Below, in pieces: positions 35,613 to 44,811 of a stretch of 64,000 nt of DNA. Each line of letters begins with the position of its first letter. Within the stretch, counting starts at the first letter, position 1. The DNA comes from a virus: positions 16,621-80,620 of the IMG/VR virus record IMGVR_UViG_3300020704_000001; one strand, 5' to 3'. The notes under the pieces are model-generated. The model saw only the letters and a list, made by a program, of their open reading frames with translations. It did no database searches and was not told the DNA's origin. A program made the translations under genes and the position numbers.

Positions 35613-37508
35613 ATGGCATTTCAAGTCAGTCCAAGTGTTACATTATCAGAATATGATAACACTAATTCTATACCAGTTTCAGGTTCTTCAGTAGGCGCTT
35701 TTGCTGGAGATTTCTCTTGGGGTCCAGGAAACAAAAGAATATCTATAGGTTCAGCGAATGAATTGGTATCAACATACACTCAACCAACCAACAATAACTA
35801 CGCTTCATTCTTTTCAGCTTCAAATTTTTTAGCATATACAAACAATTTAATTGTAGTAAGAACAGTTTCTTCAAATTCATATAATGCAACAGCTAATGCT
35901 TCTGCAACATTTAGTATTCCAAACAAACAAAATTGGGAATTAGCTTATTCTACAAACCAATCAAATTTAAATGTTATTGGACCATTCGCAGCAAGATATC
36001 CAGGAGCATTAGGGAACTCTTTAACTGTTTCAGTTTGTTCTAGCAATACTGCATTTAAAAGCCCTGCATTTACAGCAAATACAGTTGCAAACTCTACTTC
36101 TGTTTTGATAACTGGATTTACTACAGCATTTGCTGCTTCATATCCGTATTTTAGTTCTAATGATATTATTACATTAAATGGAACTTCATATACAATTGCA
36201 TCAATTTCAGGTAATACAGTTACTACAACAACTCAACAACCAACAACTGCAACTAATGTTACAGCAAAACTTTCTTGGAAATATGCTTCATCATTCTCAG
36301 CTGCTCCTGGAACTTCAGTTTATGGCGCTTCTCAAGGTGCTTCTGGAGATGAAATTTCTATTGCTGTTATTGATACAAATGGTGCATTTACTGGTGTTAA
36401 AGGTTATGTGTTAGAAACATTTGATCGTGTATCAAAAGCTACTGATTCAATTACAGATGATGGTTCAAATAACTATTATAATTCAGCTATCTTTGACAAA
36501 TCAAAGTATATATTTAAAGCTGGAACAGTTCCTGGAGCAACAAATTGGGACCAAACTTCATTAAATACTGTATTTAACGGTGCAAATAATTATACAGTAC
36601 AACTTAGCGGTGGGACTGATGTTCTATCTTCTGATTCTGATAGAATTAATGGATATCAATTGTTTGCAAACCCCGAAGAAGTAACAGTTGACTTTTTAAT
36701 CGCTGGCGAATCAAGCGCTACTGTTTCAGGTGCAATATTAACTATAGCTAATCAAAGAAAAGATTGTGTTGCATTCATCTCTCCATTAAGACAAGATGCT
36801 GTAACTTCTGTAAATATTGATAATATTATTGCGTACAGAAACAGTTTAAGTCCATCTACTTCTTACTCAGTTATGGATTCAGGGTACAAATATCAATACG
36901 ACAAATACAATAATGTGTATAGATATGTTCCATTAAATGCTGATATTGCTGGTTTATGTGCAAGAACTGATAAAACAAATGCTCCATGGTATTCTCCTGC
37001 TGGATATAATCGTGGTCAAATATTAAATGCTATTAGATTGTCATATAATCCAACTCAAACAAACAGAGACGATTTATATCAAGCTGGTATTAATCCTGTA
37101 TGTTCATTCCCAGGACAAGGTGTTGTTTTATTTGGCGATAAAACTATGCAAGCAAAAGCTTCTGCGTTTGATCGCATAAACGTTCGTAGATTGTTTATTA
37201 CTCTTGAAAGAGCAATTGCTGATGCTGCTAAATATTCATTGTTTGAATTTAATGACACATTCACACAATCAGCATTTATCTCGTTAGTTGATCCTTATCT
37301 TCGTTCAGTAAAATCTGGAAAAGGAATCTACGCTTACAAAGTTGTTTGTGATTCGTCTAATAACCCACCATCTGTTGTTGATCAAAATGGTTTCGTTGGC
37401 GATATTTTTATCCAACCAGCTAAATCTATTAACTTTATACAATTAAACTTTACTGCAGTAAATAGTGGTGTTAGTTTTACTGAAGTTGCAGGAACTTCAG
37501 TCGGTTAA
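35613..37508 (+). CDS. 18: Tail sheath protein gp18
   Basis: 631 residues (T4 gp18 is 659). The N terminus QVSPSVTLSEYDNTNSIPV and the segment FAGDFSWGPGNKRISIGS are typical. The conserved C-terminal core includes RGQILNAIRLSYNPTQTNR, DDLYQAGINPVCSFPGQG, FDRINVRRLFITLERAI and SGKGIYAYKVVCDSSN. It forms the contractile sheath. An AAGGAG ribosome site precedes the ATG. It is followed by a hairpin that may terminate or attenuate transcription. Confidence 0.95.
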   Translation: MAFQVSPSVTLSEYDNTNSIPVSGSSVGAFAGDFSWGPGNKRISIGSANELVSTYTQPTNNNYASFFSASNFLAYTNNLIVVRTVSSNSYNATANASATFSIPNKQNWELAYSTNQSNLNVIGPFAARYPGALGNSLTVSVCSSNTAFKSPAFTANTVANSTSVLITGFTTAFAASYPYFSSNDIITLNGTSYTIASISGNTVTTTTQQPTTATNVTAKLSWKYASSFSAAPGTSVYGASQGASGDEISIAVIDTNGAFTGVKGYVLETFDRVSKATDSITDDGSNNYYNSAIFDKSKYIFKAGTVPGATNWDQTSLNTVFNGANNYTVQLSGGTDVLSSDSDRINGYQLFANPEEVTVDFLIAGESSATVSGAILTIANQRKDCVAFISPLRQDAVTSVNIDNIIAYRNSLSPSTSYSVMDSGYKYQYDKYNNVYRYVPLNADIAGLCARTDKTNAPWYSPAGYNRGQILNAIRLSYNPTQTNRDDLYQAGINPVCSFPGQGVVLFGDKTMQAKASAFDRINVRRLFITLERAIADAAKYSLFEFNDTFTQSAFISLVDPYLRSVKSGKGIYAYKVVCDSSNNPPSVVDQNGFVGDIFIQPAKSINFIQLNFTAVNSGVSFTEVAGTSVG

Positions 37509-37533
37509 TTTTTGTTAATAAATAAATAAAAGG

Positions 37534-37553
37534 GAGCAGCTTTCGGGCTGCTC
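37534..37553 (+). terminator. Hairpin after gp18 (GAGCAGC-TTTCGG-GCTGCTC)
   Basis: Perfect 7-bp stem with a 6-base loop, 25 bp after the gp18 stop and 33 bp before the gp19 start. The trailing sequence is taaacaaaa rather than a U-run, so it may act as partial terminator, processing site or 3' stabiliser. Confidence 0.6.
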
Positions 37554-37586
37554 TAAACAAAAGATCTTATAAAGAGGAATAAACAA

Positions 37587-38165
37587 ATGGCGTTTAATGT
37601 AGATCAATTTAGAATGGCAATGGCATTGGATGGTGCAAGACCAAACTTGTTCCAAGTAACATTATCATTTCCAAGCCTTGTCGCTTATGGTGACACAAGA
37701 GAATTATCTTTTATGGCAAATTCAACAACATTACCATCATCTATTGTTGGTGTAGCAAGACAAAGTTATTTTGGTAGAGAAGTAAAATTTCCTGGAAATA
37801 GAGTATTTCAGGATTGGTCAATTAATGTAATTAATGATGAAACATTTAATATCAGAAATGCATTTGAACAATGGTTGAATATAATAAACAATAATAGTGG
37901 AAATGTGAGAGATTCAGCTGCAGTGTATAGTAATGGGTATTCTGTTGATGCTCAAGTAACACAATTCAGTAAAGATGGTCAACCATTAAAACAATATAAT
38001 TTTGTTGGTTTATTTCCTACCCAAGTTGATCCTATCAATTTAAGTTGGGGAAATAATGATACTATTGAAGAATTTGGCGTTACATTCTCGTATCAATATT
38101 GGGAGTCTACAAGAGATGCTGCAACACAGCCTTCTCCTAATGCAGCTTCTGCAGCTTTCCTATAA
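37587..38165 (+). CDS. 19: Tail tube protein gp19
   Basis: 192 residues (T4 gp19 is 163). The fold signature is clear: ARPNLFQVTLSFPSLV, FMANSTTLPSSIVGVARQS, YFGREVKFPGNRVFQDWSI, then NAFEQWLNIINNN and late strands (EFGVTFSYQYWES). It polymerises into the inner tube through which DNA passes. AGAGGAAT precedes the ATG. A variant late motif, TATAAAGA, lies shortly upstream. The extra C-terminal tail is Ala/Ser/Pro-rich. Confidence 0.93.
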   Translation: MAFNVDQFRMAMALDGARPNLFQVTLSFPSLVAYGDTRELSFMANSTTLPSSIVGVARQSYFGREVKFPGNRVFQDWSINVINDETFNIRNAFEQWLNIINNNSGNVRDSAAVYSNGYSVDAQVTQFSKDGQPLKQYNFVGLFPTQVDPINLSWGNNDTIEEFGVTFSYQYWESTRDAATQPSPNAASAAFL

Positions 38166-38186
38166 TATTTTTTGAGTTTTTAGATT

Positions 38187-39851
38187 ATGGCAAAAATATC
38201 ATTATTCGGATTTAAACTTGGGAAAGATACTCCTGCGCAGGAAGTTTTACCCTCGTTTTCTCCACCTGTGCTAGATGATGGTGCTGTAACCATAACGGCT
38301 GCAGCACATTATGGAACAAGCATTGATTTAGATTCAAATTATAAGAATGATGTTGAGTTAATTACTCGGTATCGTGAAATGGCAATGCAACCAGAAATTG
38401 AAACTGCTGTTGACGACATTATCAATGAAGCAGTAATTCATGACGAAGATGAATCAGTTAAAATTGTCTCAGATAATATCAAAGCCTCTCCAAAAGTAAG
38501 AGCTGCTATTGATGAAGAATTCCAAAATATCTTAACTCTTTTAAATTTCAAAAATTTAGGCCAAGATATATTCAGAAGATATTATGTTGATGGAAGATTA
38601 TTTTATAATATCATTCTAGATAAAGAAAATCCACAAGCAGGTATTCAAGAATTACGTTATACTGATCCAAGAAAACTTACTAAAATCAGAGAAATAAAAA
38701 AAGTAAAAGATAAAACTACTGGTTTTGATATTGTGCAAGGATTTGCTGAATATTATATTTATTCAGATTCGATTTCTACAAAATCGAATTTATCTAATTC
38801 TGGACTAAGAATTGCTCCAGATTCTATTATTTCTGTGACAAGCGGACTATTAGATTCAAAACGATCTATAATATTAAGTTATTTACATAAAAGTATTAAA
38901 CCTCTCAATCAATTAAGAATGATTGAAGATGCTACTATTATATATAAAATCTCTAGAGCTCCAGAAAGAAGAATATTTTATATAGATGTTGGAAATTTGC
39001 CGAAAATGAAGGCAGAACAATATCTTAAAGATATTATGACAAAATACAAAAATAAAGTTGTATATGATGCAAACACTGGTGCAATTCGTGATGATAGAAG
39101 ATTTCTTTCTATGCAAGAAGATTTCTGGTTACCAAGAAGAAATGGACAATCAACTGAAATTACAACATTACCATCATCAGCAGCATTTGATGATATGTCA
39201 ATGATTGAATATTTTGAAAAGAAATTATATAAATCTTTAAATGTTCCATATTCAAGACTAATTCAATCTGATTCTCCTTTTGATGCAGGAAATCCGGACC
39301 AAATATCTAGAGACGAAATTAAATTTGCAAAATTTATTAATAGATTAAGATTAAAATTTACTGATTTATTTGATCAAGCATTAAGAGTTCAATGTTACTT
39401 AAAAGGTATTTGTTCTCAAGAAGAATTTGATACATATAAACAACATATCTATTATGATTTTAAGATAGATAACCATTATGCAGAATTAATTGATGCACAA
39501 CTATTGCAAAGTAGAATGGGTGTTCTTGATTCTGTTGCCCCCTATGTTGGGAAATATTATTCACAACAATGGATTCAGAAAAATATATTACAATTTTCTG
39601 ATGAAGATATTAAACAAATGGCAAAAGAGATTACAGATGAAGTTAAAGATGGATGGTATCCTGACCCAAAACTTGCTGCAACAGATCCATCTTTAGGTGG
39701 TTTACCTCCTGATGGGAGCCAAGACTCTTTGCCTGTTTCAGATAATACTGATGCTAGCAACGATCAACAAGATGAACCACAAAATAAACCTGTAAAAAAA
39801 CAAAAAGATTCTGATCAACAATCTAATAACCCATATTATACTAATGGCTAA
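38187..39851 (+). CDS. 20: Portal protein gp20
   Basis: 554 residues (T4 gp20 is 524). Characteristic segments: LITRYREMAMQPEIETAVD, IINEAVIHDEDESVKIV, RRYYVDGRLFYNIILD, IYKISRAPERRIFYIDVGN and DMSMIEYFEKKLYKSLNVP. It forms the dodecameric portal that nucleates the prohead and conducts DNA. The last 50 residues are Asp/Gln/Lys-rich and disordered. It overlaps the next gene by 8 bp. Confidence 0.96.
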   Translation: MAKISLFGFKLGKDTPAQEVLPSFSPPVLDDGAVTITAAAHYGTSIDLDSNYKNDVELITRYREMAMQPEIETAVDDIINEAVIHDEDESVKIVSDNIKASPKVRAAIDEEFQNILTLLNFKNLGQDIFRRYYVDGRLFYNIILDKENPQAGIQELRYTDPRKLTKIREIKKVKDKTTGFDIVQGFAEYYIYSDSISTKSNLSNSGLRIAPDSIISVTSGLLDSKRSIILSYLHKSIKPLNQLRMIEDATIIYKISRAPERRIFYIDVGNLPKMKAEQYLKDIMTKYKNKVVYDANTGAIRDDRRFLSMQEDFWLPRRNGQSTEITTLPSSAAFDDMSMIEYFEKKLYKSLNVPYSRLIQSDSPFDAGNPDQISRDEIKFAKFINRLRLKFTDLFDQALRVQCYLKGICSQEEFDTYKQHIYYDFKIDNHYAELIDAQLLQSRMGVLDSVAPYVGKYYSQQWIQKNILQFSDEDIKQMAKEITDEVKDGWYPDPKLAATDPSLGGLPPDGSQDSLPVSDNTDASNDQQDEPQNKPVKKQKDSDQQSNNPYYTNG

Positions 39852-40263
39852 ACATATAAAAAAAGATTTACCACAAGTTTTGGTATTAAAACGGCAGTTT
39901 ATTCAAAGATTTCCAAATGGACAAATGGTTGCATTATATCATTCTGATCATTTAAATCAATTTGTTACTGTTCCTTTAGACAATTCACAATTTTCTTCTA
40001 ATACAGTTGAAAGCGTTTTAGAAAGATTAAATTATATCTCAGAAAATGATGATGTCGAAACATTAGTATTTGAAGATCTATCTGAATTGAATATAAATAA
40101 AGAATGTGCTGATATAATGTTAGAATTTATTGCATCTCAACCGGAATTATTAGAAGCAATTGTTGTTTCTGATAAAAAATTCTTAGAATTATTAGAACAG
40201 GCTGTAAATTTATCATCAGATATACCGGAATCTGAATCAAATCAGGAGTTAGAAGAACAATGA
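39844..40263 (+). CDS. Putative prohead core protein (gp67/gp68 position)
   Basis: 139 residues between portal and protease, where T4 has genes 67 and 68. The N terminus is basic (KHIKKDLPQVLVLKRQFIQ), the rest acidic and helical (LERLNYISENDDVETLVFE), ending in an acidic tail ESESNQELEEQ. T4 gp68 is of similar length and gp67 is similarly acidic, but I cannot show sequence similarity, so the assignment rests on position and composition. It overlaps both the upstream portal gene and, through ATGA, the protease gene. Confidence 0.5.
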   Translation: MAKHIKKDLPQVLVLKRQFIQRFPNGQMVALYHSDHLNQFVTVPLDNSQFSSNTVESVLERLNYISENDDVETLVFEDLSELNINKECADIMLEFIASQPELLEAIVVSDKKFLELLEQAVNLSSDIPESESNQELEEQ

Positions 40264-40910
40264 AATTATTAAACGAATTTACAGAATCGGTCTCAACTAA
40301 TGTGTTGGTTGAAGAAACGACTGGCAAAAAATCTTATAAAATTAATGGTCCATTTATTCATACAGAAGAAGCAAATAGAAATGGTCGTATTTATATAAAA
40401 GAACATATGCTTCCGGAAGTTTCTAGATATAAAAAAGATTTTGTAGATACAAGAAGAGCATTAGGAGAACTTTCTCACCCAGAAGGTCCAGCAATCAACC
40501 CTGATAAAGTTTCTCATTTAATTACAAAATTAGAATTTGTTGATAATTTGTGCATTGGCGAGGCAACAATTCTAGATACCCCGAATGGTAATATCGTTAA
40601 ATCATTTATTGATGCTGGAGTAAATTTTGGCGTCTCAACTAGAGGTCTTGGTTCGATCAAAGAATCTGGCGGTTTGAAATATGTCCAACCAGATTTTCGC
40701 TTAGTTACAGTAGATATAGTTTTAGATCCATCTGGAAAAGCGTGTTATGTCGAAGGATTGATGGAAGGAAAAGAATGGATGTATGTTGATGGGAAAGGTT
40801 GGGTAGAACAATACCTTGAAGAATCGCGAAAAACCTTAAAAACACTAAAAGCTAAAGATGTTGAACCAATGGCGTTACAAATTTTTGAGAATTTTCTCGC
40901 AAAATTATAA
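40260..40910 (+). CDS. 21: Prohead protease gp21
   Basis: 216 residues (T4 gp21 is 212). The catalytic His is in RRALGELSHPEGPAI and the nucleophilic Ser in FGVSTRGLGS, as in the herpesvirus-assemblin-like phage maturation proteases. The conserved AEANRNGRIYIKEH-type N-terminal segment is present. It cleaves scaffold and capsid proteins at [IL]-x-E sites in the prohead. It is coupled by ATGA to the upstream gene and followed by the late promoter for gp22. Confidence 0.95.
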   Translation: MKLLNEFTESVSTNVLVEETTGKKSYKINGPFIHTEEANRNGRIYIKEHMLPEVSRYKKDFVDTRRALGELSHPEGPAINPDKVSHLITKLEFVDNLCIGEATILDTPNGNIVKSFIDAGVNFGVSTRGLGSIKESGGLKYVQPDFRLVTVDIVLDPSGKACYVEGLMEGKEWMYVDGKGWVEQYLEESRKTLKTLKAKDVEPMALQIFENFLAKL

Positions 40911-40914
40911 CTTT

Positions 40915-40922
40915 TATAAATA
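40915..40922 (+). promoter_or_regulatory. Late promoter TATAAATA for scaffold and capsid genes
   Basis: Exact late motif immediately after the gp21 stop and 30 bp before the gp22 ATG; AAGAGGAT serves as the ribosome site. Confidence 0.78.
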
Positions 40923-40952
40923 ATACTAAACGAAATCTAAGAGGATATATAC

Positions 40953-42044
40953 ATGTCAAAAGAAAAAAATTTGAATCTTTCTGAAGCTGCATTAGAGATT
41001 CTGAACACAAACGTAAAAACAAAAGATGCTAGCCAAGATAAATTCGGCCAAGGCGAAAAATTAAAAGATACAGTAAATAAAAGTGCTTCTGATATCGGAA
41101 GTGCAAGTTTTGCAGAATATGATTTGAAAGATGTTCCTACTGCAACTGCTCCAGGAGAAACTCCTCCTGTTGGCTCAGAACCAATTAAAAAATTAGCTCC
41201 TCAACCAGCAGAAACTTCAACAGCTGTTGATACTAAAGTTGACCAATTACCTAAAAAGGGAAAATTTGTTAACGAAGAGGAAGAAGTTGATGAAACTGAA
41301 TCTGAAGAAGAAGTTAATGAAGATATCGAAGCATTAATGGCTGGCGAAAACCTTTCTGAAGAATTTAAAAAGAAAGCTACTGCTATCTTTGAAGCTGCTG
41401 TTAAAGCAAAAGTTTCTGAATTAGCTGAAGAATTAGAAGCACAATATGTTGCTCAATTCGAAGAAGCTTATGAAGAAATGAAAGAAGATTTCTCAACAAA
41501 AGTAGACGAATATTTAGATTACGTTGTTGAATCTTGGTTAGAAGAAAATACTCTTGCTATTGAATCAGGTCTAAGAACTGAAATAGCTGAAGGTTTTATG
41601 GAATCATTAAAAGCAGTGTTCGAAGAGCACTATATTGATATCCCTGAAGAAAAATTTGATGTAGTTGAAAGTTTAACTTCTAAAGTAGAAGTTTTAGAAA
41701 AACAAGTCAATGAAGAAATGACAAAAAACATTAACTTGAAACAAAAATTGTCAGAACAAAAGAAAGTAGAAGCTCTTCATGCAGTTTGTGAAGGATTAAC
41801 TTTATCTCAAGCAGAAAAAATTAAATCTATCGCCGAGGGTGTAGAATTTGTTTCTGATGAAGATTTCGTAAATCAAATGGAAGACATTAAAGAATCTTAT
41901 TTCTCTACTGCTACTTCTGTTAAACCCGCTTCGAAAGAATCTTTGAACGATGTAGTAGAATTAATCGAAGAAAAAGAACAAAAAGTTGTTGATCCAGTTA
42001 TCGCAGCTTATGCTTCTAAAATTTCTCAAACACTATTAAAATAA
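40953..42044 (+). CDS. 22: Prohead scaffold core protein gp22
   Basis: 363 residues, longer than T4 gp22 (269). It is highly charged with Glu/Lys-rich helices (EEEEVDETESEEEVNEDIE, LAEELEAQYVAQFEEAYEE), and ends in a conserved helix with VIAAYASKISQTLLK. The N-terminal 100 residues are Pro/Ala/Thr-rich and make up the extra length. It forms the internal scaffold that gp21 later digests; several [IL]-x-E sites can be seen. Gene order 21-22-23 matches T4. Confidence 0.9.
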   Translation: MSKEKNLNLSEAALEILNTNVKTKDASQDKFGQGEKLKDTVNKSASDIGSASFAEYDLKDVPTATAPGETPPVGSEPIKKLAPQPAETSTAVDTKVDQLPKKGKFVNEEEEVDETESEEEVNEDIEALMAGENLSEEFKKKATAIFEAAVKAKVSELAEELEAQYVAQFEEAYEEMKEDFSTKVDEYLDYVVESWLEENTLAIESGLRTEIAEGFMESLKAVFEEHYIDIPEEKFDVVESLTSKVEVLEKQVNEEMTKNINLKQKLSEQKKVEALHAVCEGLTLSQAEKIKSIAEGVEFVSDEDFVNQMEDIKESYFSTATSVKPASKESLNDVVELIEEKEQKVVDPVIAAYASKISQTLLK

Positions 42045-42078
42045 AAATACTTTAGAAAATAAAAAGGAGTTGTAAAAA

Positions 42079-43401
42079 ATGGCATTATTAAACGAAGAAT
42101 TAAACCTAAAATGGGGTCCAATTTTAGAGCACCCTGAATTAACTAGCATTTCTGATCCATATAAAAAAGCAGTTACTGCTATTATTTTAGAAAATCAACA
42201 AAATGCAATGGATGCTGATCGTCAAACTTTGAACGAAACAACAACTAACGTTGCTGGTGGTATTTCAAATTTTGATCCAATCTTAATCAGCTTAGTACGT
42301 CGTGCGCTTCCTAACTTAATTGCTTATGATATCGCTGGCGTTCAACCAATGACTGGCCCAACTGGTTTGATCTTTGCATTACGTTCACGTTACGGTTCAC
42401 AATCTGGCGCCGAAGCTTTCTACAATGAAGCTAATACTATCTTCTCTGGTATTATTGGTAATACTCCAGCAGGTAATACTGGTTCTACTACTGCTTCTGC
42501 TGCTTCTGCAAATAGTGCTGTTGATTCTACTGGTCCATTAGCTTTATCTAGTTTTGATACTGGTACTGGTTTAACTACTGCTTTGGGTGAAGTTTTAGGT
42601 GCATCAAACGCTTTCCCTGAAATGGGTATCTCTATCGAGAAAGTAACTGTTTCTGCTAAAACTCGTGCATTGAAAGCTGAGTACTCTTTAGAAATGGCAC
42701 AAGACTTAAAAGCAATTCATGGTCTTGACGCTGAAACTGAATTGTCTAATATTCTTTCTACTGAAATTTTATCAGAAATCAACCGTGAAGTTATCCGTAC
42801 TATCTACACTGTAGCTAAAGCTGGTGCTCAATTCGGTACTGTAACTCCTGGTATATTTGATTTAGATACTGACTCAAATGGTCGTTGGTCAGTTGAGCGT
42901 TTCAAAGGTTTGATTTATCATATCGAAAGAGAAGCTAACCAAATCGCGAAAACTACTCGTAGAGGAAAAGGTAACATCTTAATCGTTTCTTCTGATGTTG
43001 CTTCTGCTTTAGCAATGGCTGGTGTATTACAATATACTCCTGCTCTTTCTGCTGATCTACAAGTAGATGACACTGGAAATACTTTTGCTGGTTTGTTACA
43101 TGGTCGTATCAAAGTTTATATCGATCCTTATTTTGGTGGTTCTGCACAAAACGTAGAATTATGTACTGTTGGTTATAAAGGTACTTCTCCTTATGATTCA
43201 GGTTTATTCTACTGCCCATACGTTCCTTTACAAATGGTTCGTGCAGTTGATCCTTCAACTTTCCAACCAAAAATTGGATTTAAGACTCGTTACGGTTTAG
43301 TTGCTAATCCTTTTGCTGAAGGTTTAAACCAAGGTTTAGGACAATTAAATGCTCGTGCAAACTTATATTACAGAATTTTTGCTATCAAAAACTTAATGTA
43401 A
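42079..43401 (+). CDS. 23: Major capsid protein gp23
   Basis: 440 residues (T4 gp23 is 521, so shorter, as in marine relatives). Motifs: ISNFDPILISLVRRALPNL, IAYDIAGVQPMTGPTGLIF, EMGISIEKVTVSAKTRALK and LKAEYSLEMAQDLKAIHGL. An N-terminal [IL]-x-E candidate for gp21 cleavage is GPILE at residues 13-17. Codon use differs from neighbours: Arg is mostly CGT rather than AGA, and ATC, TTC and GGT are frequent, as expected for the most highly expressed protein. AAGGAG precedes the ATG. A hairpin with a TTCG loop and a strong terminator follow. No gp24-like vertex gene follows. Confidence 0.97.
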   Translation: MALLNEELNLKWGPILEHPELTSISDPYKKAVTAIILENQQNAMDADRQTLNETTTNVAGGISNFDPILISLVRRALPNLIAYDIAGVQPMTGPTGLIFALRSRYGSQSGAEAFYNEANTIFSGIIGNTPAGNTGSTTASAASANSAVDSTGPLALSSFDTGTGLTTALGEVLGASNAFPEMGISIEKVTVSAKTRALKAEYSLEMAQDLKAIHGLDAETELSNILSTEILSEINREVIRTIYTVAKAGAQFGTVTPGIFDLDTDSNGRWSVERFKGLIYHIEREANQIAKTTRRGKGNILIVSSDVASALAMAGVLQYTPALSADLQVDDTGNTFAGLLHGRIKVYIDPYFGGSAQNVELCTVGYKGTSPYDSGLFYCPYVPLQMVRAVDPSTFQPKIGFKTRYGLVANPFAEGLNQGLGQLNARANLYYRIFAIKNLM

Positions 43402-43408
43402 TAGAAAC

Positions 43409-43424
43409 TATAACTTCGGTTATA
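43409..43424 (+). other. Small hairpin with TTCG tetraloop after gp23
   Basis: TATAAC-TTCG-GTTATA is a perfect 6-bp stem closed by a UUCG tetraloop, placed 7 bp after the capsid stop and before the main terminator. It may protect the very abundant gp23 mRNA from 3' exonucleases. Confidence 0.55.
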
Positions 43425-43432
43425 TTAGGAAA

Positions 43433-43454
43433 GGGGCTGAAAAGCCCCTTTTTT
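43433..43454. terminator. Bidirectional terminator between gp23 and the glycosyltransferase
   Basis: GGGGCT-GAAAA-GCCCC stem-loop followed by TTTTTT on the plus strand and preceded by AAA, so it can end rightward gp23 transcripts and, less strongly, the leftward glycosyltransferase operon. The flanking genes converge here. Confidence 0.85.
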
Positions 43455-43458
43455 ATGC

Positions 43459-44799
43459 TTAAAAGAAAGAATCAAAAGTAACAATTTCTTCTTCAATAAA
43501 ATGATCTTTCCATAATTTATCAGCAACCCTTTTTACTTCAGGATTCTCTTTTCCAACAAGGGGTTGTTCATATTCTCCGCTATTATTACCTCCAAATGCA
43601 AGATTAATGAATTGTGAAGCAATAGTTTTTCTATCAAACGATAAAAGTTTCTTTTGATTGTTTTTAATAATTTTAAGATAATCTTTTTCATTAATATTAA
43701 AATATTGATTGATAAGATCACCAAACTCTTTTGGTGTTGCATCATGAGGAATCATTAAATAATTTTCGTTTGGTTTAAATACTTCACCAATACCTTTTTC
43801 GTTGTCTGAAACTCCAAAATTTCTAGCAATAGGGACAACACCATTAAGCATAGAATCAACAATTACTCTATTAAAATGTTCTCCATAATTCATAGACCAA
43901 CTAGGATCTAATAAAAATTTACATGTATCAAGAATTTCGTCACGCTTATTTTCGGTAATAAATCCAATATATGAGAATTTTCCTGAATTTGCAGCATTGT
44001 CCCAAATTGGCATATTTAATCTATCACTACCAGCATTTGGATCTAATTGTTTTGTACAATGATATTCTGGCTTACACTTATCAACGGAAGTCATATAATT
44101 CCTTTCAATCCCATCACCAGCTACAATAACATATCCATCAATATAGGGAACTGCTGCAATTAAATCATCAACCCTTTTCCACCGCTTAAATGTTTGTAAA
44201 GATAAAATTTTATCTTCTTTTAAAGCAAAAGATGGTATTTTCTGTTTTGATAAATCTTGAGGATTTAAAATTAAATTTCTTGGAACAGTTAAAAAATTAG
44301 CTGATTTTACTGCTGATGGGTGAACACAAGCAAGACCTGAAAATTTATGTTGAAATTTATATATCCAAGAATAATTCTTAATAAGATTTCCGTCATGAAT
44401 AACAACAATTTGTTTTGCTGTTACATCTTCAATCATTGGAGTCCAATCAAGAAAGTGTTCTGTTTCTGAATTTTTAAACCCAAAAATAGATTGCCAAATA
44501 ACCAAATCATGTTTATTTGCATCTTCCACAAATCTAGAAATTTCATTAGTGTTCTTTAAAGCATAATACGGACAAATCCAACCCTTTCCTTGATGGACTG
44601 GATATCCAGTCCCCACACCAATCTCATATCCTTCTTTTAAAGAATAATCAAGATCTCCTTTCTGAGGAGTTTTTGTTGGTTTCACAAATGCAAATGTCAC
44701 ATCATGACCAAGTTCTTTTAATCCAGCACATAACTGCTCATTATGATTAATAATTCCACCAAAATTATTAAACACATGCATAACTACAAATATTTTCAT
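43459..44799 (-). CDS. GT4-type glycosyltransferase
   Basis: 446 residues with a GT-B layout. The N-terminal domain has MHVFNNFGGIINHNEQLC, KELGHDVTFAFVKP and QIVVIHDGNLIK. The C-terminal donor-binding domain has LQTFKRWKRVDDLIAAVPY, YVIVAGDGIE, GEHFNRVIVDSMLNGVVPI and NFGVSDNEKGIG, which places it in the GT1/GT4 group using an NDP-sugar. It follows the TET/JBP-like dioxygenase by 12 bp with GAGG as ribosome site, so the two form an operon. A sugar donor cannot be named. Glycosylation of hydroxymethylated DNA bases is the leading hypothesis; glycosylation of capsid or other protein is the alternative. Confidence 0.8.
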   Translation of the reverse strand: MKIFVVMHVFNNFGGIINHNEQLCAGLKELGHDVTFAFVKPTKTPQKGDLDYSLKEGYEIGVGTGYPVHQGKGWICPYYALKNTNEISRFVEDANKHDLVIWQSIFGFKNSETEHFLDWTPMIEDVTAKQIVVIHDGNLIKNYSWIYKFQHKFSGLACVHPSAVKSANFLTVPRNLILNPQDLSKQKIPSFALKEDKILSLQTFKRWKRVDDLIAAVPYIDGYVIVAGDGIERNYMTSVDKCKPEYHCTKQLDPNAGSDRLNMPIWDNAANSGKFSYIGFITENKRDEILDTCKFLLDPSWSMNYGEHFNRVIVDSMLNGVVPIARNFGVSDNEKGIGEVFKPNENYLMIPHDATPKEFGDLINQYFNINEKDYLKIIKNNQKKLLSFDRKTIASQFINLAFGGNNSGEYEQPLVGKENPEVKRVADKLWKDHFIEEEIVTFDSFF

Positions 44800-44811
44800 T
44801 TAATTCTCGCC

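Noticed and set aside
37520-37533. Late promoter in the AATAAATAAATAAAA stretch before gp19
   Set aside because: It lacks the exact TATAAATA, and the following hairpin fits better as a 3' element of gp18.
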